DNA of 64,000 nucleotides from Polynucleobacter sp. UB-Piko-W3 (GCF_018881635.1 NZ_JACVPY010000002.1:277374-341373); one strand, 5' to 3'. Shown: positions 26,458 through 36,139, counted from the stretch's first letter. Notes: generated by a model from the sequence alone, not told the origin. A program made the numbers and translations.

Positions 26458-27150
26458 ATGAGTTCAGCGTTTGTGATTGATCCACCAGCAGTGATATCTT
26501 TACCAGTTACTGGTGATACTCGCCGTTTTGCAGTAAATCGGATTTACTGTGTTGGTCGGAATTATGCAGATCATGCGCGTGAGATGGGCCATGATCCAGA
26601 TCGTGAGCCACCATTCTTTTTTATGAAGCCAGCTAACTCTATCGTGACCGATGGAAAAGATATGGCGTACCCCAATTTATCAAAAGATGTACATCACGAA
26701 ATTGAAATGGTCGTTGCCATTGGCAAAGGCGGTGCAAATATCCCTGCTGATAAAGCCTTAGACCATGTTTATGGTTACGGTGTTGGTTTGGATATGACAA
26801 GACGTGATCTACAAGGTGAGGCCAAGAAAATGGGGCGTCCTTGGGACACAGGAAAAGCATTTGACCAATCAGCCCCTTGCGGTGAAATTACCCCGGTAAC
26901 TCAATGTGGCCATCCAGCAAAAGGCACTGTCAAACTTTTAGTGAATGGTGAAGTGCGTCAAGAGGGTGATTTAAACCAGCTGATCTGGAATGTGCCTGAC
27001 ACCATTGCCTATCTCTCTACCTTATTTACTTTAGAAGCAGGCGATTTAATCTACTCAGGTACTCCAGCTGGAGTTGGCCCGATCAAGAAGGGCGATGTAC
27101 TTGAGGGAAGCGTCGAGGGCTTAATCAATCTCAAAACAAAGATTCTGTAA
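26458..27150 (+). CDS. FAH-family hydrolase (acylpyruvase/fumarylpyruvate hydrolase type)
   Basis: The 230-residue compact FAH protein has VNRIYCVGRNYADHAREMG, FFMKPANSIV, HHEIEMVVAIGKGG with its Glu metal ligands, and TPAGVGPIKKGD. Its size and the GRPWDTGKAFDQSAP segment fit the FAHD1/fumarylpyruvate hydrolase group, which cleaves acylpyruvates or decarboxylates oxaloacetate. It overlaps the next hydrolase gene by one base (TAATGA). The start has a GAAAGGG site. Confidence 0.88.
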   Translation: MSSAFVIDPPAVISLPVTGDTRRFAVNRIYCVGRNYADHAREMGHDPDREPPFFFMKPANSIVTDGKDMAYPNLSKDVHHEIEMVVAIGKGGANIPADKALDHVYGYGVGLDMTRRDLQGEAKKMGRPWDTGKAFDQSAPCGEITPVTQCGHPAKGTVKLLVNGEVRQEGDLNQLIWNVPDTIAYLSTLFTLEAGDLIYSGTPAGVGPIKKGDVLEGSVEGLINLKTKIL

Positions 27151-28217
27151 TGAATACATCCTTTAATAAGTCGATTCTGAGAACCATTGGTTTAGTTTGC
27201 GCTACCTCGCTACTATTGGCAGCATGTGCCAGTACAGAGCAGGCTGTAGTCAGTTCTCCAGCTCCAACTCCAGCTAGCTTGTATACCAATGCAGCACCGT
27301 TGGATCTACGTTTAAGTACTTGGCCCTATCCCTACGCGACTAAAGAATTCAAAACCAGTTTGCAAGGTCAGCCTGCGACGATGGTTTATATGGATGTGCC
27401 TGCTATTGGTAAGCAAAAGGGTGTAGTGCTCTTGTTCCATGGCAAGAATTTTTCTAGCGATTATTGGGCTCCTACGATTGCTGGGCTAACACAAGCTGGA
27501 TATCGTGTAGTTGCTCCAGATCAAATTGGTTTTGGTAAGTCTTCTAAGCCAGATGTGGCATATCACTTTGATGATTTAGCTGCTAATACCAAAGCGTTAT
27601 TGCAGTCGCTCAATGTCAAGCAGGTTTCAGTCATTGCTAATTCGATGGGTGGTATGGTTGGCGTGCGATTTGCCCGCTTGTACCCGAATATGGTGCAAAA
27701 GCTTGTTCTCGAAAATCCTTTGGGTCTTGAGGATTACAGCAAAGATATTCCGCCACAGCAAAATGACAATTTGCTCAAGTTAGAGATGGCGCAGACTGAA
27801 GTGAGCTATCGCCGTTTCTTGCAAACCTACTTCCCAACTTGGCAACCGAGTTATGAAAAGTTTGTAGAAGTGTATGTGCGCGTACAAAAAGGATCTGACT
27901 ATCCTGCTTACGCTAAAACTTCTGTCTTAACTTATCAGATGATTGCAGAAAAACCTGTTGTCAATGATTTGCCACAATTGAAGATGCCTGTATTGTTGGT
28001 GATTGGTCAAAAAGATAGAACGGTCTTTGGTCGCCGTTTTGCTCCACCGGAAGCGGTGAAGTCATTGGGTAACTTTCCAGAGCTAGGTAAAAAGGCGCAA
28101 GCTGCAATACCGAATGCAAAGCTGGTACCTATTGATAATGTTGGTCATGTGCCCCATGTGGAAGTCCCAGATCTCTTTGTAAAAACAGTAGTAGAGTTTT
28201 TAAACTCAAAGAACTGA
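27150..28217 (+). CDS. Lipoprotein alpha/beta hydrolase
   Basis: The 355-residue protein has a lipoprotein signal with lipobox LLAAC (Cys26) and an alpha/beta-hydrolase fold. The oxyanion segment is LLFHGKNF, the nucleophile elbow is NSMGG with Ser165, Asp is in IGQKDRTVFG, and the catalytic His is in GHVPHVE. The substrate is unknown. It is translationally linked to the upstream FAH gene. Membrane anchoring makes it periplasmic or outer-membrane-facing, unlike its cytoplasmic partner. Confidence 0.88.
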   Translation: MNTSFNKSILRTIGLVCATSLLLAACASTEQAVVSSPAPTPASLYTNAAPLDLRLSTWPYPYATKEFKTSLQGQPATMVYMDVPAIGKQKGVVLLFHGKNFSSDYWAPTIAGLTQAGYRVVAPDQIGFGKSSKPDVAYHFDDLAANTKALLQSLNVKQVSVIANSMGGMVGVRFARLYPNMVQKLVLENPLGLEDYSKDIPPQQNDNLLKLEMAQTEVSYRRFLQTYFPTWQPSYEKFVEVYVRVQKGSDYPAYAKTSVLTYQMIAEKPVVNDLPQLKMPVLLVIGQKDRTVFGRRFAPPEAVKSLGNFPELGKKAQAAIPNAKLVPIDNVGHVPHVEVPDLFVKTVVEFLNSKN

Positions 28218-28289
28218 TCAGTAGATTACCCTTTCTCCAAGATGGCTTAAGCTAGCCATCATTTGGGTCTACTGCACTAGAATTCTCTT

Positions 28290-28448
28290 ATGTATATGTT
28301 CTTACCTTTTCTGACAGCATTGATCGGACTGATTTTGGTTTGGTTTGATAAGCGCATTGCTGGCTTAATCCTCTTAGCCATTACTGTTGGGCTTCTGGCT
28401 GCTTGGTTCTACTTGCATGCAAGCACTCATCTTAATATCAGCTTATGA
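28290..28448 (+). CDS. DUF5993-like small membrane protein
   Basis: The 52-residue protein has two hydrophobic stretches: MYMFLPFLTALIGLILVW, then a KRIAG turn, then LILLAITVGLLAAWFYLHA. Size, layout and position fit DUF5993, known as a small partner encoded before dsbB in betaproteobacteria. Its stop overlaps the dsbB start (ATGA), so translation is coupled. Function is unknown; an accessory role for DsbB is inferred from position. Confidence 0.75.
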   Translation: MYMFLPFLTALIGLILVWFDKRIAGLILLAITVGLLAAWFYLHASTHLNISL

Positions 28449-29008
28449 GTAATCTTTCTTTTCCCTCACTAGCTGCGCTTGGCAATCAACTAGCATTACT
28501 TGCGGTAATCAGTGTCTTGTCATATGCCTTTGTTGATCAACTGTATTTTGGTGAATTGCCTTGCCCATTATGTCTCATGCAGCGCATCGGGTTTGTCATC
28601 ATTGGCTTTGCCTTAGTTTTGAATATTCGCTGTGGCACCCACGCGGCACATTATGGTTGGGGCATCATCGGTGGATTAGTAGGAATGATGGTTTCTTTGC
28701 GCCAAGTACTGTTGCATGTTCTACCGGGCGATAAGGGTTATGGCTCTACCTTTCTGGAGTTGCATTTTTATACCTGGGCCTTTGTGGGTTATATGGGGCT
28801 TTTACTAGGCCTTGCAATTTTACTGATACTGCCAAATCGTGAAGTCCGCTCTCGCTCTATGTTCGCCAATGTTTTGGTGATGATCTTGATCCTATTAGTG
28901 GCAGGCAATCTGATATCTACGCTACTCGAGTGTGGCCTTGGTCCATGCGCTGATGATCCTGTGAAGTATGAGGGCTGGCTCTGGTTGCGTAATCGCTTTG
29001 GCTTTTAA
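28445..29008 (+). CDS. dsbB: DsbB-family disulfide-bond oxidoreductase
   Basis: The 187-residue membrane protein has CPLC at 40-43 after the first helix, the site that passes electrons from DsbA to quinone, with Arg47 close by. The periplasmic loop between helices 3 and 4, where E. coli DsbB has its second Cys pair, has none. Instead Cys163 and Cys168 (CGLGPC) lie after what looks like a fifth helix, near the C-terminus. This is a variant architecture. The gene is coupled to the DUF5993 gene. Confidence 0.87.
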   Translation: MSNLSFPSLAALGNQLALLAVISVLSYAFVDQLYFGELPCPLCLMQRIGFVIIGFALVLNIRCGTHAAHYGWGIIGGLVGMMVSLRQVLLHVLPGDKGYGSTFLELHFYTWAFVGYMGLLLGLAILLILPNREVRSRSMFANVLVMILILLVAGNLISTLLECGLGPCADDPVKYEGWLWLRNRFGF

Positions 29009-29016
29009 CTAAGTTA

Positions 29017-30009
29017 ATGATGCTATTTTCTAGGCTCATGAAAAGCCTCTTCGTTCTTCTGTTTTTCTGGCTTGGCATATCGACTGCTCATGCACAAGCA
29101 AAGACGGCTTGGCCCAAGCAAGCCATTCGGATTATTGTGACTTTTACACCTGGTGGCGCACCCGATATCTTGGCGCGCGTCTTAGCTGAAAATTGGCAGC
29201 AAACTCTGGGTGTCCCAGTGCTCGTTGAAAATCGTCCAGGCTATGGTGGCAATATTGGTGCAGATTTAGTTGCTAAGAGCGAACCTGACGGCTATACCTT
29301 ACTGATTGGTACCGTGGGTATTCATGCGATTAATGGCGCTCTTTATGAAAAGATGCCTTTTGATCCAGTGAAAGATTTCACGCCGATTAGTTTCTTGGCG
29401 AGTACTCCCAATGTATTGATTGTGAATAATCAATTAGGCATTAGCAATATTCATGAATTAATTGAGCTTGCAAAAGCTAAGCCAAATCAATTAACCTTCG
29501 GCTCTTCAGGAGTCGGTACTTCTTTGCATATGTCTGGTGAGCTCTTTAAAGAAATGGCCAGAATCAATATTCGCCATATTCCTTATAAGGGGCGCGCTCA
29601 GTCATTACCAGATTTAGTCAGCGGACGTATCTCGATGCTCTTTGATAATCTATCTTCCTCATTGCCATTGATTAAAGCAGGGGAGGTGCAGGCTATAGGT
29701 GTCACGACATTAAAACGCTCGCCTGCTGCCCCAGAAATTCCAACCTTGGCCGAACAGGGTTTGCCAGGTTTTGAAGCAGTTTCGTGGTTTTCCTTAATGG
29801 CCCCAGCAAATTTGCCACCAGCCATTCAAAAACGTCTTAACCAGTTAACTAAACAAGCTTTAGAAAGCCCAGATATAAAAAATAGACTCTTAGTTGGTGG
29901 TTTGGATCCTGCTCCTAGTAGCCCTGAAGACCTTTCTAAATTGATTGCAAAAGAATCCCGCAAGTGGAGTAGAGTGGTTCAGCAGTCAGGCGCTAAAGCT
30001 GAGCCGTAA
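29017..30009 (+). CDS. Bug/TctC-family periplasmic receptor
   Basis: The 330-residue receptor has a signal peptide ending STAHAQA. The loop reads FTPGGAPDILAR, followed by RPGYGGNIGADLVAKSEPDGYTLLIG; the GAGG turn is GYGG. The gene begins eight bases after dsbB, so it may be read through from it. The C-terminus VVQQSGAKAEP is normal. The ligand is unknown. Confidence 0.9.
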   Translation: MMLFSRLMKSLFVLLFFWLGISTAHAQAKTAWPKQAIRIIVTFTPGGAPDILARVLAENWQQTLGVPVLVENRPGYGGNIGADLVAKSEPDGYTLLIGTVGIHAINGALYEKMPFDPVKDFTPISFLASTPNVLIVNNQLGISNIHELIELAKAKPNQLTFGSSGVGTSLHMSGELFKEMARINIRHIPYKGRAQSLPDLVSGRISMLFDNLSSSLPLIKAGEVQAIGVTTLKRSPAAPEIPTLAEQGLPGFEAVSWFSLMAPANLPPAIQKRLNQLTKQALESPDIKNRLLVGGLDPAPSSPEDLSKLIAKESRKWSRVVQQSGAKAEP

Positions 30010-30121
30010 TTTCTGATTTTCTTGTCAGCTTAAACAGATTTGAGGCGTTATTGGTAGTGAGGCTAGTTAAAATTAAATGAGAGCTTCAAAGAAGTGTCAG
30101 ACCAAATTTAGGGGGTCGATC

Positions 30122-30556
30122 ATGAAAAAAATCAATCAATTTAGTATCTTAGGAGTTGCCTTAGCTTCATTATTGCTAGCTTCACCAGCTACTACCCAAG
30201 CGGGTAACGTAGGCTGGAATGTATCCGTGGGTGGCGGTTATGGCGGTGGCTGGCGTCCAGCAGCTTATGGTCCAGGCTGGGGTCCAGGATGGCGAGGCAA
30301 TTGGGCATATGGCGGTTCTTATTACGGACCTTATGGAGGCTACTATGCTCCTCCAGTCGTTTATGCCCCACCAGTAACTTATATGCCCCCTCCTCAACCA
30401 ATGGTTTTGGCGGCACAACCACAGCCTGCAGTTTGGTATTACTGCCAAGCGAGTGGCCAGTATTTTCCATATGTACAAGAGTGCTCTACTGGCTGGCAAG
30501 CAGAGCCTGCAACACCGCCCACTAGCAGTGCTCAGCCCAAACGACCACAACACTAA
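30122..30556 (+). CDS. Exported Gly/Pro/Tyr-rich envelope protein
   Basis: The 144-residue protein has a signal peptide ending TQAG. The mature part is a low-complexity Gly-Tyr-Pro-Trp region (about 30-95), then WYYCQASGQYFPYVQECSTGWQ, a conserved two-Cys tail found in many betaproteobacterial envelope proteins of unknown function. The ATG at 30122 is chosen because the upstream in-frame codons do not extend the signal sensibly. It is followed 29 bases later by a glycine-zipper lipoprotein gene. Confidence 0.75.
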   Translation: MKKINQFSILGVALASLLLASPATTQAGNVGWNVSVGGGYGGGWRPAAYGPGWGPGWRGNWAYGGSYYGPYGGYYAPPVVYAPPVTYMPPPQPMVLAAQPQPAVWYYCQASGQYFPYVQECSTGWQAEPATPPTSSAQPKRPQH

Positions 30557-30585
30557 AAAAGATTCTGAAAATTTTAAGGTTTTAT

Positions 30586-31047
30586 ATGAAACGATTTATT
30601 AGCTTCACAGTATTAATTGCATCTACTTTTGCATCATTAACCGCATGCGTATCTGCGCCAACTGGCCCGACCATTGCCATCATGCCGCGCGAAGGTAAGC
30701 CTTTTGAAGTATTTCAGCAGGAAGATCAGCAGTGTCGTGGATTTGCCGCCAATTCCATTAAAGATAGCGGCAATGCAGCATTAAAGGATGCTGCCACTAG
30801 TGCTGCCGTAGCTGCTGCCTTGGGCGCTGCTGCTGGCGCAGTGATTGGTGGCGGTAGCAGCGCTAATGTCGGAACTGGTGCAGGCATTGGATTATTAGGT
30901 GGAGCAGGAATCGGTGCCATGAATGCATCCGGAAAAGAAAACCAAGCTCAAACGCAATACAACATCGCATACCAGCAGTGTATGTATTCCAAAGGGAATC
31001 AGGTTCCTAGCTATCCAGCTCGTGGAACAGGCCCAAGCTATCGCTAA
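30586..31047 (+). CDS. Glycine-zipper outer-membrane-type lipoprotein
   Basis: The 153-residue protein has a lipobox LTAC (Cys21) and a Gly/Ala-rich zipper region (about 80-115; AAAGAVIGGG, GAGIGLLGGAGIGAM) that forms membrane-associated helices. Two Cys flank it (QCRGF; QQCMYS). It resembles YMGG-type glycine-zipper proteins. The function is structural or unknown. It forms a pair with the Gly/Pro-rich protein gene. Confidence 0.75.
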   Translation: MKRFISFTVLIASTFASLTACVSAPTGPTIAIMPREGKPFEVFQQEDQQCRGFAANSIKDSGNAALKDAATSAAVAAALGAAAGAVIGGGSSANVGTGAGIGLLGGAGIGAMNASGKENQAQTQYNIAYQQCMYSKGNQVPSYPARGTGPSYR

Positions 31048-31068
31048 GACTGCAAAAAATCTAGCTTT

Positions 31069-32460
31069 CTAAACCTTAAGCGGCGGATGCGTTTTTTCAT
31101 AGCGCTCCGCTGTTTTTCTAAAGAGGTAAAGTAGGAAGCAAGCAGCTAAGCCAAGGCTAATACTGTTGCCAGCCCAAAAGCCATTAGCACCTTGCAAGAA
31201 AATGGGCACATTACCAAATACATTAAAGCCCATGAGGTAGCCGCCACCAAGACCTACGCCCCATAGCGATCCTGCGTAGATCAACATGGGCCAAAAGGCA
31301 ATTCGATAAGCCCGCAGAATAAATGCTGCCGTCACTTGTAGGGCATCAAATATTTGATAAAACGCGATAAACAAAAAGAGAGGGATTGAAAAAGCCTTCA
31401 CCTCAGCCGGAGGATCATATAGATCTAATAGCTGCATTCTGAAGACCCAGACAGCAATCCCAATCGTGATGCAGGTAGCAGTTGTAAAAAATACAGATGA
31501 CCAACCGATCTCCTCGGCACGTTCAGGCTTGTTAGCGCCAATCGATTGGGATACCAAAGTCATCGTTGCAATCGAGAGGGAGAGTGGCACCATATAAATT
31601 ACAGTGCCTAGATTAGCAACAATTTGATGTCCAGCCAATGCAGTAGTTCCCAGGCGCGCAATAAAGAGTGACATGAAAGTAAATGAAGTGACTTCAATCA
31701 AGTAGCTAAAGCCAATAGGAGCACCCAGCTTTAGTAATACCCAAATACGATGCCAGTCAGGAGGGCTAAAGCGCACAAAGATCGAAAACGGTTTATAGAA
31801 ACGATCAAACAAAACAAAGCCCAGAGTCAGCAGCATCCAGGTCCAGTTAATGATCACAGTAGCGACTGCACACCCAGGGCCGCCCATGCCTTCAATCCCA
31901 AAGCCACCATAAATAAAGAGTAAGTTCAGAGGTAGCTTTAGTCCCAAGCCAATGAGTTGAATGATGGTAATGACGGCAGGACGAGATACGGCATTATGTA
32001 AAGCCATCAAGACACGCATCACCATACTGGCAGGCAATCCAATAGCCAAAATATTGAGATATAACTTTGCCTTGTCTTCTATATCTGGACTCAAATGAGA
32101 AATCTCAAGCACATGATCTGCATTGGTCAAAATCAGACAACCAAGAATGGTAAGTCCGAGAGCAAGCCATGTAGCTTGCCTTACCTCTTCGCCGATCTCA
32201 GAGTAACGTTTAGCGCCAAAGAGTTGACCAGCAATCGGGGCGAGGGCAGACACCACACCAGTCAGGCCAACATAAACACTGATAAAGATTGCTGAGGCCA
32301 TTGCTAGTGCTGCCAAGTCTTCAGCGGAGTAGCGTGCTGTCATAGCAGTATCTAGAACCCCAAACGTAATGACTGCTAACTGACCAATCAGCAGGGGTCC
32401 AGCAAGTTTCAGTAAAGCGGGGACGTCCTCGCGCAGGCGCGATAGTTTAAAGTGCAGCAC
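31069..32460 (-). CDS. MATE-family efflux transporter
   Basis: The 463-residue membrane protein has twelve hydrophobic segments in two repeats. It opens LLKLAGPLLIGQLAVITFGVLDTAM, typical of NorM-type pumps that export cationic drugs using Na+ or H+. The start is GTG, four bases after the stop of the upstream glycosyltransferase gene. Drug range and ion use cannot be told from sequence. Confidence 0.92.
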   Translation of the reverse strand: MLHFKLSRLREDVPALLKLAGPLLIGQLAVITFGVLDTAMTARYSAEDLAALAMASAIFISVYVGLTGVVSALAPIAGQLFGAKRYSEIGEEVRQATWLALGLTILGCLILTNADHVLEISHLSPDIEDKAKLYLNILAIGLPASMVMRVLMALHNAVSRPAVITIIQLIGLGLKLPLNLLFIYGGFGIEGMGGPGCAVATVIINWTWMLLTLGFVLFDRFYKPFSIFVRFSPPDWHRIWVLLKLGAPIGFSYLIEVTSFTFMSLFIARLGTTALAGHQIVANLGTVIYMVPLSLSIATMTLVSQSIGANKPERAEEIGWSSVFFTTATCITIGIAVWVFRMQLLDLYDPPAEVKAFSIPLFLFIAFYQIFDALQVTAAFILRAYRIAFWPMLIYAGSLWGVGLGGGYLMGFNVFGNVPIFLQGANGFWAGNSISLGLAACFLLYLFRKTAERYEKTHPPLKV

Positions 32461-32463
32461 TAT

Positions 32464-34182
32464 TTATTCCGGGATGACTTCGTAAAGACGTAGGCGTTCA
32501 TCACGGTCAGCTGCACGACGGTCTTCCCAAAGTAACTGCAGTTTTTTATTATTGAGCTTTGCGTATGCTTTAGCTTCGGATTGATTATGGGTCAACATCC
32601 ACGGGCAATCAGCGTCATCACGTAAAGAGAGCTTAGTGAAGTAGCTAAAAGAGGCAAGTTGGGCATCGCCCAGATTACTCGTATTAATGCAGCCAGCACC
32701 GGATGGCACCACTTGCACAAGACGTGCAGCGACTTGACGATAAGTTTTAGCATAGTTAATGGTTGGCAACCATAATGTCATCAAGAGTACCCACATCAAG
32801 GTTGTGCCAGATGCAGAGATGATGAGACAGCGCCAGATTTCTTTAGGAGCGCGAGAGGTTCTCCAACGCACAATGGCGAGCCATGCACCAGTAATCACCA
32901 TTGCAACAAAAAGGGCTAGGTAGTTGAATTGAAATTCAAATCCGGGGAGTAAACGCGCTACATTTGCAGCGGTTGATTCTGGATAGCCCGTTACTTTTGC
33001 CAGCCAAATAATCCAAATAGCAATCGCGATAAGAGTAAAGCTAAACATCGCAAACCAATCAATGAAGCTAATCATGCTGCGTTTTAAGATGGGCAAGCTA
33101 AACGCAGCCATGATCGATAGGCTCGGAATCAAAATCATCAAATCATGTTCGTTGGCTTCTGAGCGGAAAAAAACATAAATTAAGCTGCCAATAAATAAGC
33201 TTAGGGGAATACAAAGATGAGGAGCACGCCAAGCGCCCGCTTCTTTCACGCGACCCCAGTGGGCTAATGAGATGATTGCGAGAGGCCAAACAGGCCAAGC
33301 GTAGGCCCAAAAGTTCACGCTTAAAAAGCCAAGAGATTCGATTGAGGGAGTGGCGCGCATTTCTGGGATATTGCGCCAGCCTTCTTGCGCAGCATGGCGT
33401 AAATCAACTGGCAGATCAGTCAAATACCAAATGATCGGCCATATAGCAAAACCAATTAAGCCTAAAACAGTGCTGGTTAATGTCCAGCGAAAACGCAATT
33501 TGGCATTACTGGCTAGAACAGCGATGATGGTTGAACTAATGATGATTAAACTTAAGGTGAGATTGCTAGAGAGCGCAACAATCGTGATGCCGAGACCAGT
33601 CCATAAGCCTCCTTGCCATGGTTTATCTAAGCCACGTACAGTCCCATAGAGCAAAATACTAATACCCATGAGTTGAGCCATCATTGGCGTAGTTTCATGA
33701 GCGCGTTGAGCTAGTCCAACGCAAGCTAAGAAGATGAGTAGTGCACCATCCGCTAAAGTCATGCCATAACTCTTCAAATCGGGTTGACCGCCAACAGCAA
33801 GAGCCATTGGTTGCACTTCACGACGACGACCTAAAAGGTAGGTGGCATACCAAATCGCTAAGGCAGCAGAGAAAAAGCAAATAGCAGAATATAAGCGCGC
33901 AGCATTGGCAGCGCCAATCCAAGAGCCAAATAATTCGATGAGAGTAGCGCCCATCCAATAAGGCAGTGGAGCGCCTAAAGAAATATCGCGACCGGCGATG
34001 TGAGGAACAACCCAATCAATGGAGTTACCGCGGAACAAAGTCCACATGCCCCCAAAACCAACCGCATCTTCATTCTTCCAGGGATCACGAAAGAAGAGAC
34101 CCGCAAATCCATAAACCAAGGTCAGCGCAAAAATAATAATGCGTGGAATGGATTTAGTGGCAGCGGCGGTTAGTTTGACCAT
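32464..34182 (-). CDS. GT39/ArnT-like membrane glycosyltransferase
   Basis: The 572-residue protein has about eleven hydrophobic segments. An early acidic loop (FFRDPWKNEDAVGFGGMW, with the Asp/Glu pair used by PMT/ArnT enzymes) is followed by a C-terminal soluble domain of about 110 residues. Family members move a sugar from a polyprenyl-phosphate donor to lipid A or protein in the periplasm. It is in one unit with the MATE gene. The acceptor is unknown. Confidence 0.75.
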   Translation of the reverse strand: MVKLTAAATKSIPRIIIFALTLVYGFAGLFFRDPWKNEDAVGFGGMWTLFRGNSIDWVVPHIAGRDISLGAPLPYWMGATLIELFGSWIGAANAARLYSAICFFSAALAIWYATYLLGRRREVQPMALAVGGQPDLKSYGMTLADGALLIFLACVGLAQRAHETTPMMAQLMGISILLYGTVRGLDKPWQGGLWTGLGITIVALSSNLTLSLIIISSTIIAVLASNAKLRFRWTLTSTVLGLIGFAIWPIIWYLTDLPVDLRHAAQEGWRNIPEMRATPSIESLGFLSVNFWAYAWPVWPLAIISLAHWGRVKEAGAWRAPHLCIPLSLFIGSLIYVFFRSEANEHDLMILIPSLSIMAAFSLPILKRSMISFIDWFAMFSFTLIAIAIWIIWLAKVTGYPESTAANVARLLPGFEFQFNYLALFVAMVITGAWLAIVRWRTSRAPKEIWRCLIISASGTTLMWVLLMTLWLPTINYAKTYRQVAARLVQVVPSGAGCINTSNLGDAQLASFSYFTKLSLRDDADCPWMLTHNQSEAKAYAKLNNKKLQLLWEDRRAADRDERLRLYEVIPE

Positions 34183-34210
34183 GGACTCTATTTAAGCAAA
34201 AACAAGAAAT

Positions 34211-34234
34211 AAAAAAGGCAGCAAACGCTGCCTT
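34211..34234 (-). terminator. Terminator of rpmE2
   Basis: On the minus strand the stem AAGGCAGC / GCTGCCTT is followed by six T. It is placed 50 bases after the rpmE2 stop. Confidence 0.85.
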
Positions 34235-34283
34235 GATTATCTCGCAGAGCAGGTATTTGACATACCCTGCGAATTGAAGTGAT

Positions 34284-34631
34284 TTAAGCCTTCTTCTTAG
34301 CTGGCTTTGCAGCAGCTTTAGCTTCTGCAGCAGCAGCTTTTTTCTCAGCTGTTTTAGCAGCGCCATCACCGGTAGCCTTAGCAACAGCTTTAGTACCGAA
34401 TTTCTGACGGAATTTCTCAACACGACCAGCGGTATCCATAATTTTTTGGGTGCCGGTGTAGAAAGGGTGTGATTCAGATGAAGTCTCGATCTTGGCCAAT
34501 GGATATTCTTTGCCATCTTCCCACTTGATTGTCTCTTTAGTAGACATGGTGGAGCGAGTCTTGAAGCTGAAGTTATTAGAAACGTCTACGAAGACGATTT
34601 CACGATATTCGGGGTGAATGCCAGGTTTCAT
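34284..34631 (-). CDS. rpmE2: Ribosomal protein L31, type B, with Lys/Ala tail
   Basis: The 115-residue L31 has the core [16 protein letters not shown], then [21 protein letters not shown]. The CxxC zinc pair of type A is absent, so this is the zinc-independent form. A C-terminal extension of about 30 residues rich in Ala and Lys goes beyond the usual 85-90 residues. In many bacteria the type B copy substitutes under zinc limitation, but it is often the only copy in betaproteobacteria. It is monocistronic with its own terminator. Confidence 0.93.
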   Translation of the reverse strand: MKPGIHPEYREIVFVDVSNNFSFKTRSTMSTKETIKWEDGKEYPLAKIETSSESHPFYTGTQKIMDTAGRVEKFRQKFGTKAVAKATGDGAAKTAEKKAAAAEAKAAAKPAKKKA

Positions 34632-34764
34632 TTTGAGTCCTATGAGCGGGTAGCCGTTTAAGTTAAAAGAACCTAAATACTTTCCCAGTTTTTAAAAGCA
34701 GTGATTGGTGCAGCAAAGGCAAAATTATGCCATGAAATCAACAACAAAGCGCACTTTTGGGGTC

Positions 34765-34788
34765 TAAAAGGGGCTAAAGCAAGCCCCT
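34765..34788 (-). terminator. Terminator of rho
   Basis: On the minus strand the stem GGGGCT / AGCCCC with a six-base loop is followed by TTTT, about 25 bases after the rho stop. Confidence 0.75.
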
Positions 34789-34810
34789 GAGCCTGTAAAC
34801 AGCCCCTAAA

Positions 34811-36073
34811 TTAGCCTCCGCGACGCATCAGGTCAAAGAATTCACTGTTGTTCTTGGTCGATTTGAGCTTATCCACGATGAAGTTCATCGCTTCAATATC
34901 GTCCATATCGGCCAGCAATTTACGCAATACCCAGATTTTCTGGAGGTTTTCTGCCTTAACCAACAATTCCTCGCGGCGGGTGCCAGACTTATTGAGGTTA
35001 ATCGATGGGTAAACGCGACGTTCAGCCAAGCGACGCTCAAGGTGAACTTCCATATTGCCCGTGCCTTTGAACTCTTCATAAATCAGGTCATCCATGCGGC
35101 TACCCGTTTCAATTAGGGCAGTGGCGATGATGGTTAATGAACCGCCTTCTTCAATATTACGAGCTGCACCGAAGAAGCGTTTTGGACGTTGCAAGGCATT
35201 GGCATCCACACCACCAGAGAGCACTTTTCCAGATGAAGGAATTACGGTGTTGTATGCGCGAGCAAGGCGGGTAATGGAGTCAAGCAGAATGATGACATCT
35301 TTACCCATCTCGACTAAACGCTTCGCCTTTTCAATCACCATCTCAGCAACTTGCACGTGACGCACTGCTGGCTCATCAAAAGTGGAAGCAACCACTTCAC
35401 CACGAACGGAGCGCTGCATCTCGGTCACTTCTTCAGGACGCTCATCCACTAGGAGAACAATCAAGATTGCATCAGGGTTATTGGCGGAGATAGCGTGAGC
35501 GATATGCTGCATCATCACTGTCTTACCGGATTTAGGTGAAGACACAATCAAACCGCGTTGACCAAAGCCAATCGGAGAAATCATATCGATGATTCGGCCG
35601 GTTAAATTTTCTTCTGCCTTGATATCGCGCTCTAACAAAATCGTACGATTTGGGTGCAGTGGAGTTAAGTTCTCGAACATGATGCGGTTTTTGAGGGCCT
35701 CTGGAGCTAAACCGTTGATCTTGTCGACTTTGACTAATGCAAAGTAACGCTCACCATCTTTTGGTGTTCGCACTTCACCTTCAACGCTATCACCCGTGTG
35801 AAGGTTAAAGCGGCGAATCTGTGCAGGGGAAATATAAATATCGTCAGGAGAAGCCATGTAGGAGGCTTCAGGAGAGCGCAAGAAACCAAAGCCATCTGGC
35901 AATACCTCTAAAGTACCGTCACCAAACACCATTTCACCGGCTTTAGCGCGCTTTTTCAGAATGGCAAACATTAATTCTTGTTTGCGCATCCGTTGCGTAT
36001 TTTCAATCTCCAAGCTAGCTGCCATTTCAAGCAGGGCGGATACGTGGAGGACTTTGAGTTCAGTTAATTGCAT
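34811..36073 (-). CDS. rho: Transcription termination factor Rho
   Basis: The 420-residue RNA-dependent ATPase has an N-terminal helical region (1-45), a cold-shock-like primary RNA site with GFGFLR (61-66), the P-loop SPKSGKT (179-185), Walker B ILLVD, and Q/R loops near residues 265-310 ([21 protein letters not shown]). It forms a hexamer that releases RNA polymerase. The size is close to the E. coli protein. trxA lies upstream on the same strand, separated by a terminator and a C-rich leader. Confidence 0.97.
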   Translation of the reverse strand: MQLTELKVLHVSALLEMAASLEIENTQRMRKQELMFAILKKRAKAGEMVFGDGTLEVLPDGFGFLRSPEASYMASPDDIYISPAQIRRFNLHTGDSVEGEVRTPKDGERYFALVKVDKINGLAPEALKNRIMFENLTPLHPNRTILLERDIKAEENLTGRIIDMISPIGFGQRGLIVSSPKSGKTVMMQHIAHAISANNPDAILIVLLVDERPEEVTEMQRSVRGEVVASTFDEPAVRHVQVAEMVIEKAKRLVEMGKDVIILLDSITRLARAYNTVIPSSGKVLSGGVDANALQRPKRFFGAARNIEEGGSLTIIATALIETGSRMDDLIYEEFKGTGNMEVHLERRLAERRVYPSINLNKSGTRREELLVKAENLQKIWVLRKLLADMDDIEAMNFIVDKLKSTKNNSEFFDLMRRGG

Positions 36074-36139
36074 GTGGTTCTCTGGTGTTGATAAAGAAAA
36101 AAGGGATTAGATCAATTGGTTTTGGGGTATCGCTGCGCT

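Noticed and set aside
28241..28260. Hairpin GATGGCT / AGCCATC after the lipoprotein hydrolase
   Set aside because: Only three T follow. It is too weak to call a terminator with confidence.
30182..30553. Two long minus-strand reading frames opposite the Gly/Pro-rich protein gene
   Set aside because: They mirror a low-complexity GC-rich region, have no ribosome-binding site or signal, and the plus-strand gene has a clear signal peptide.
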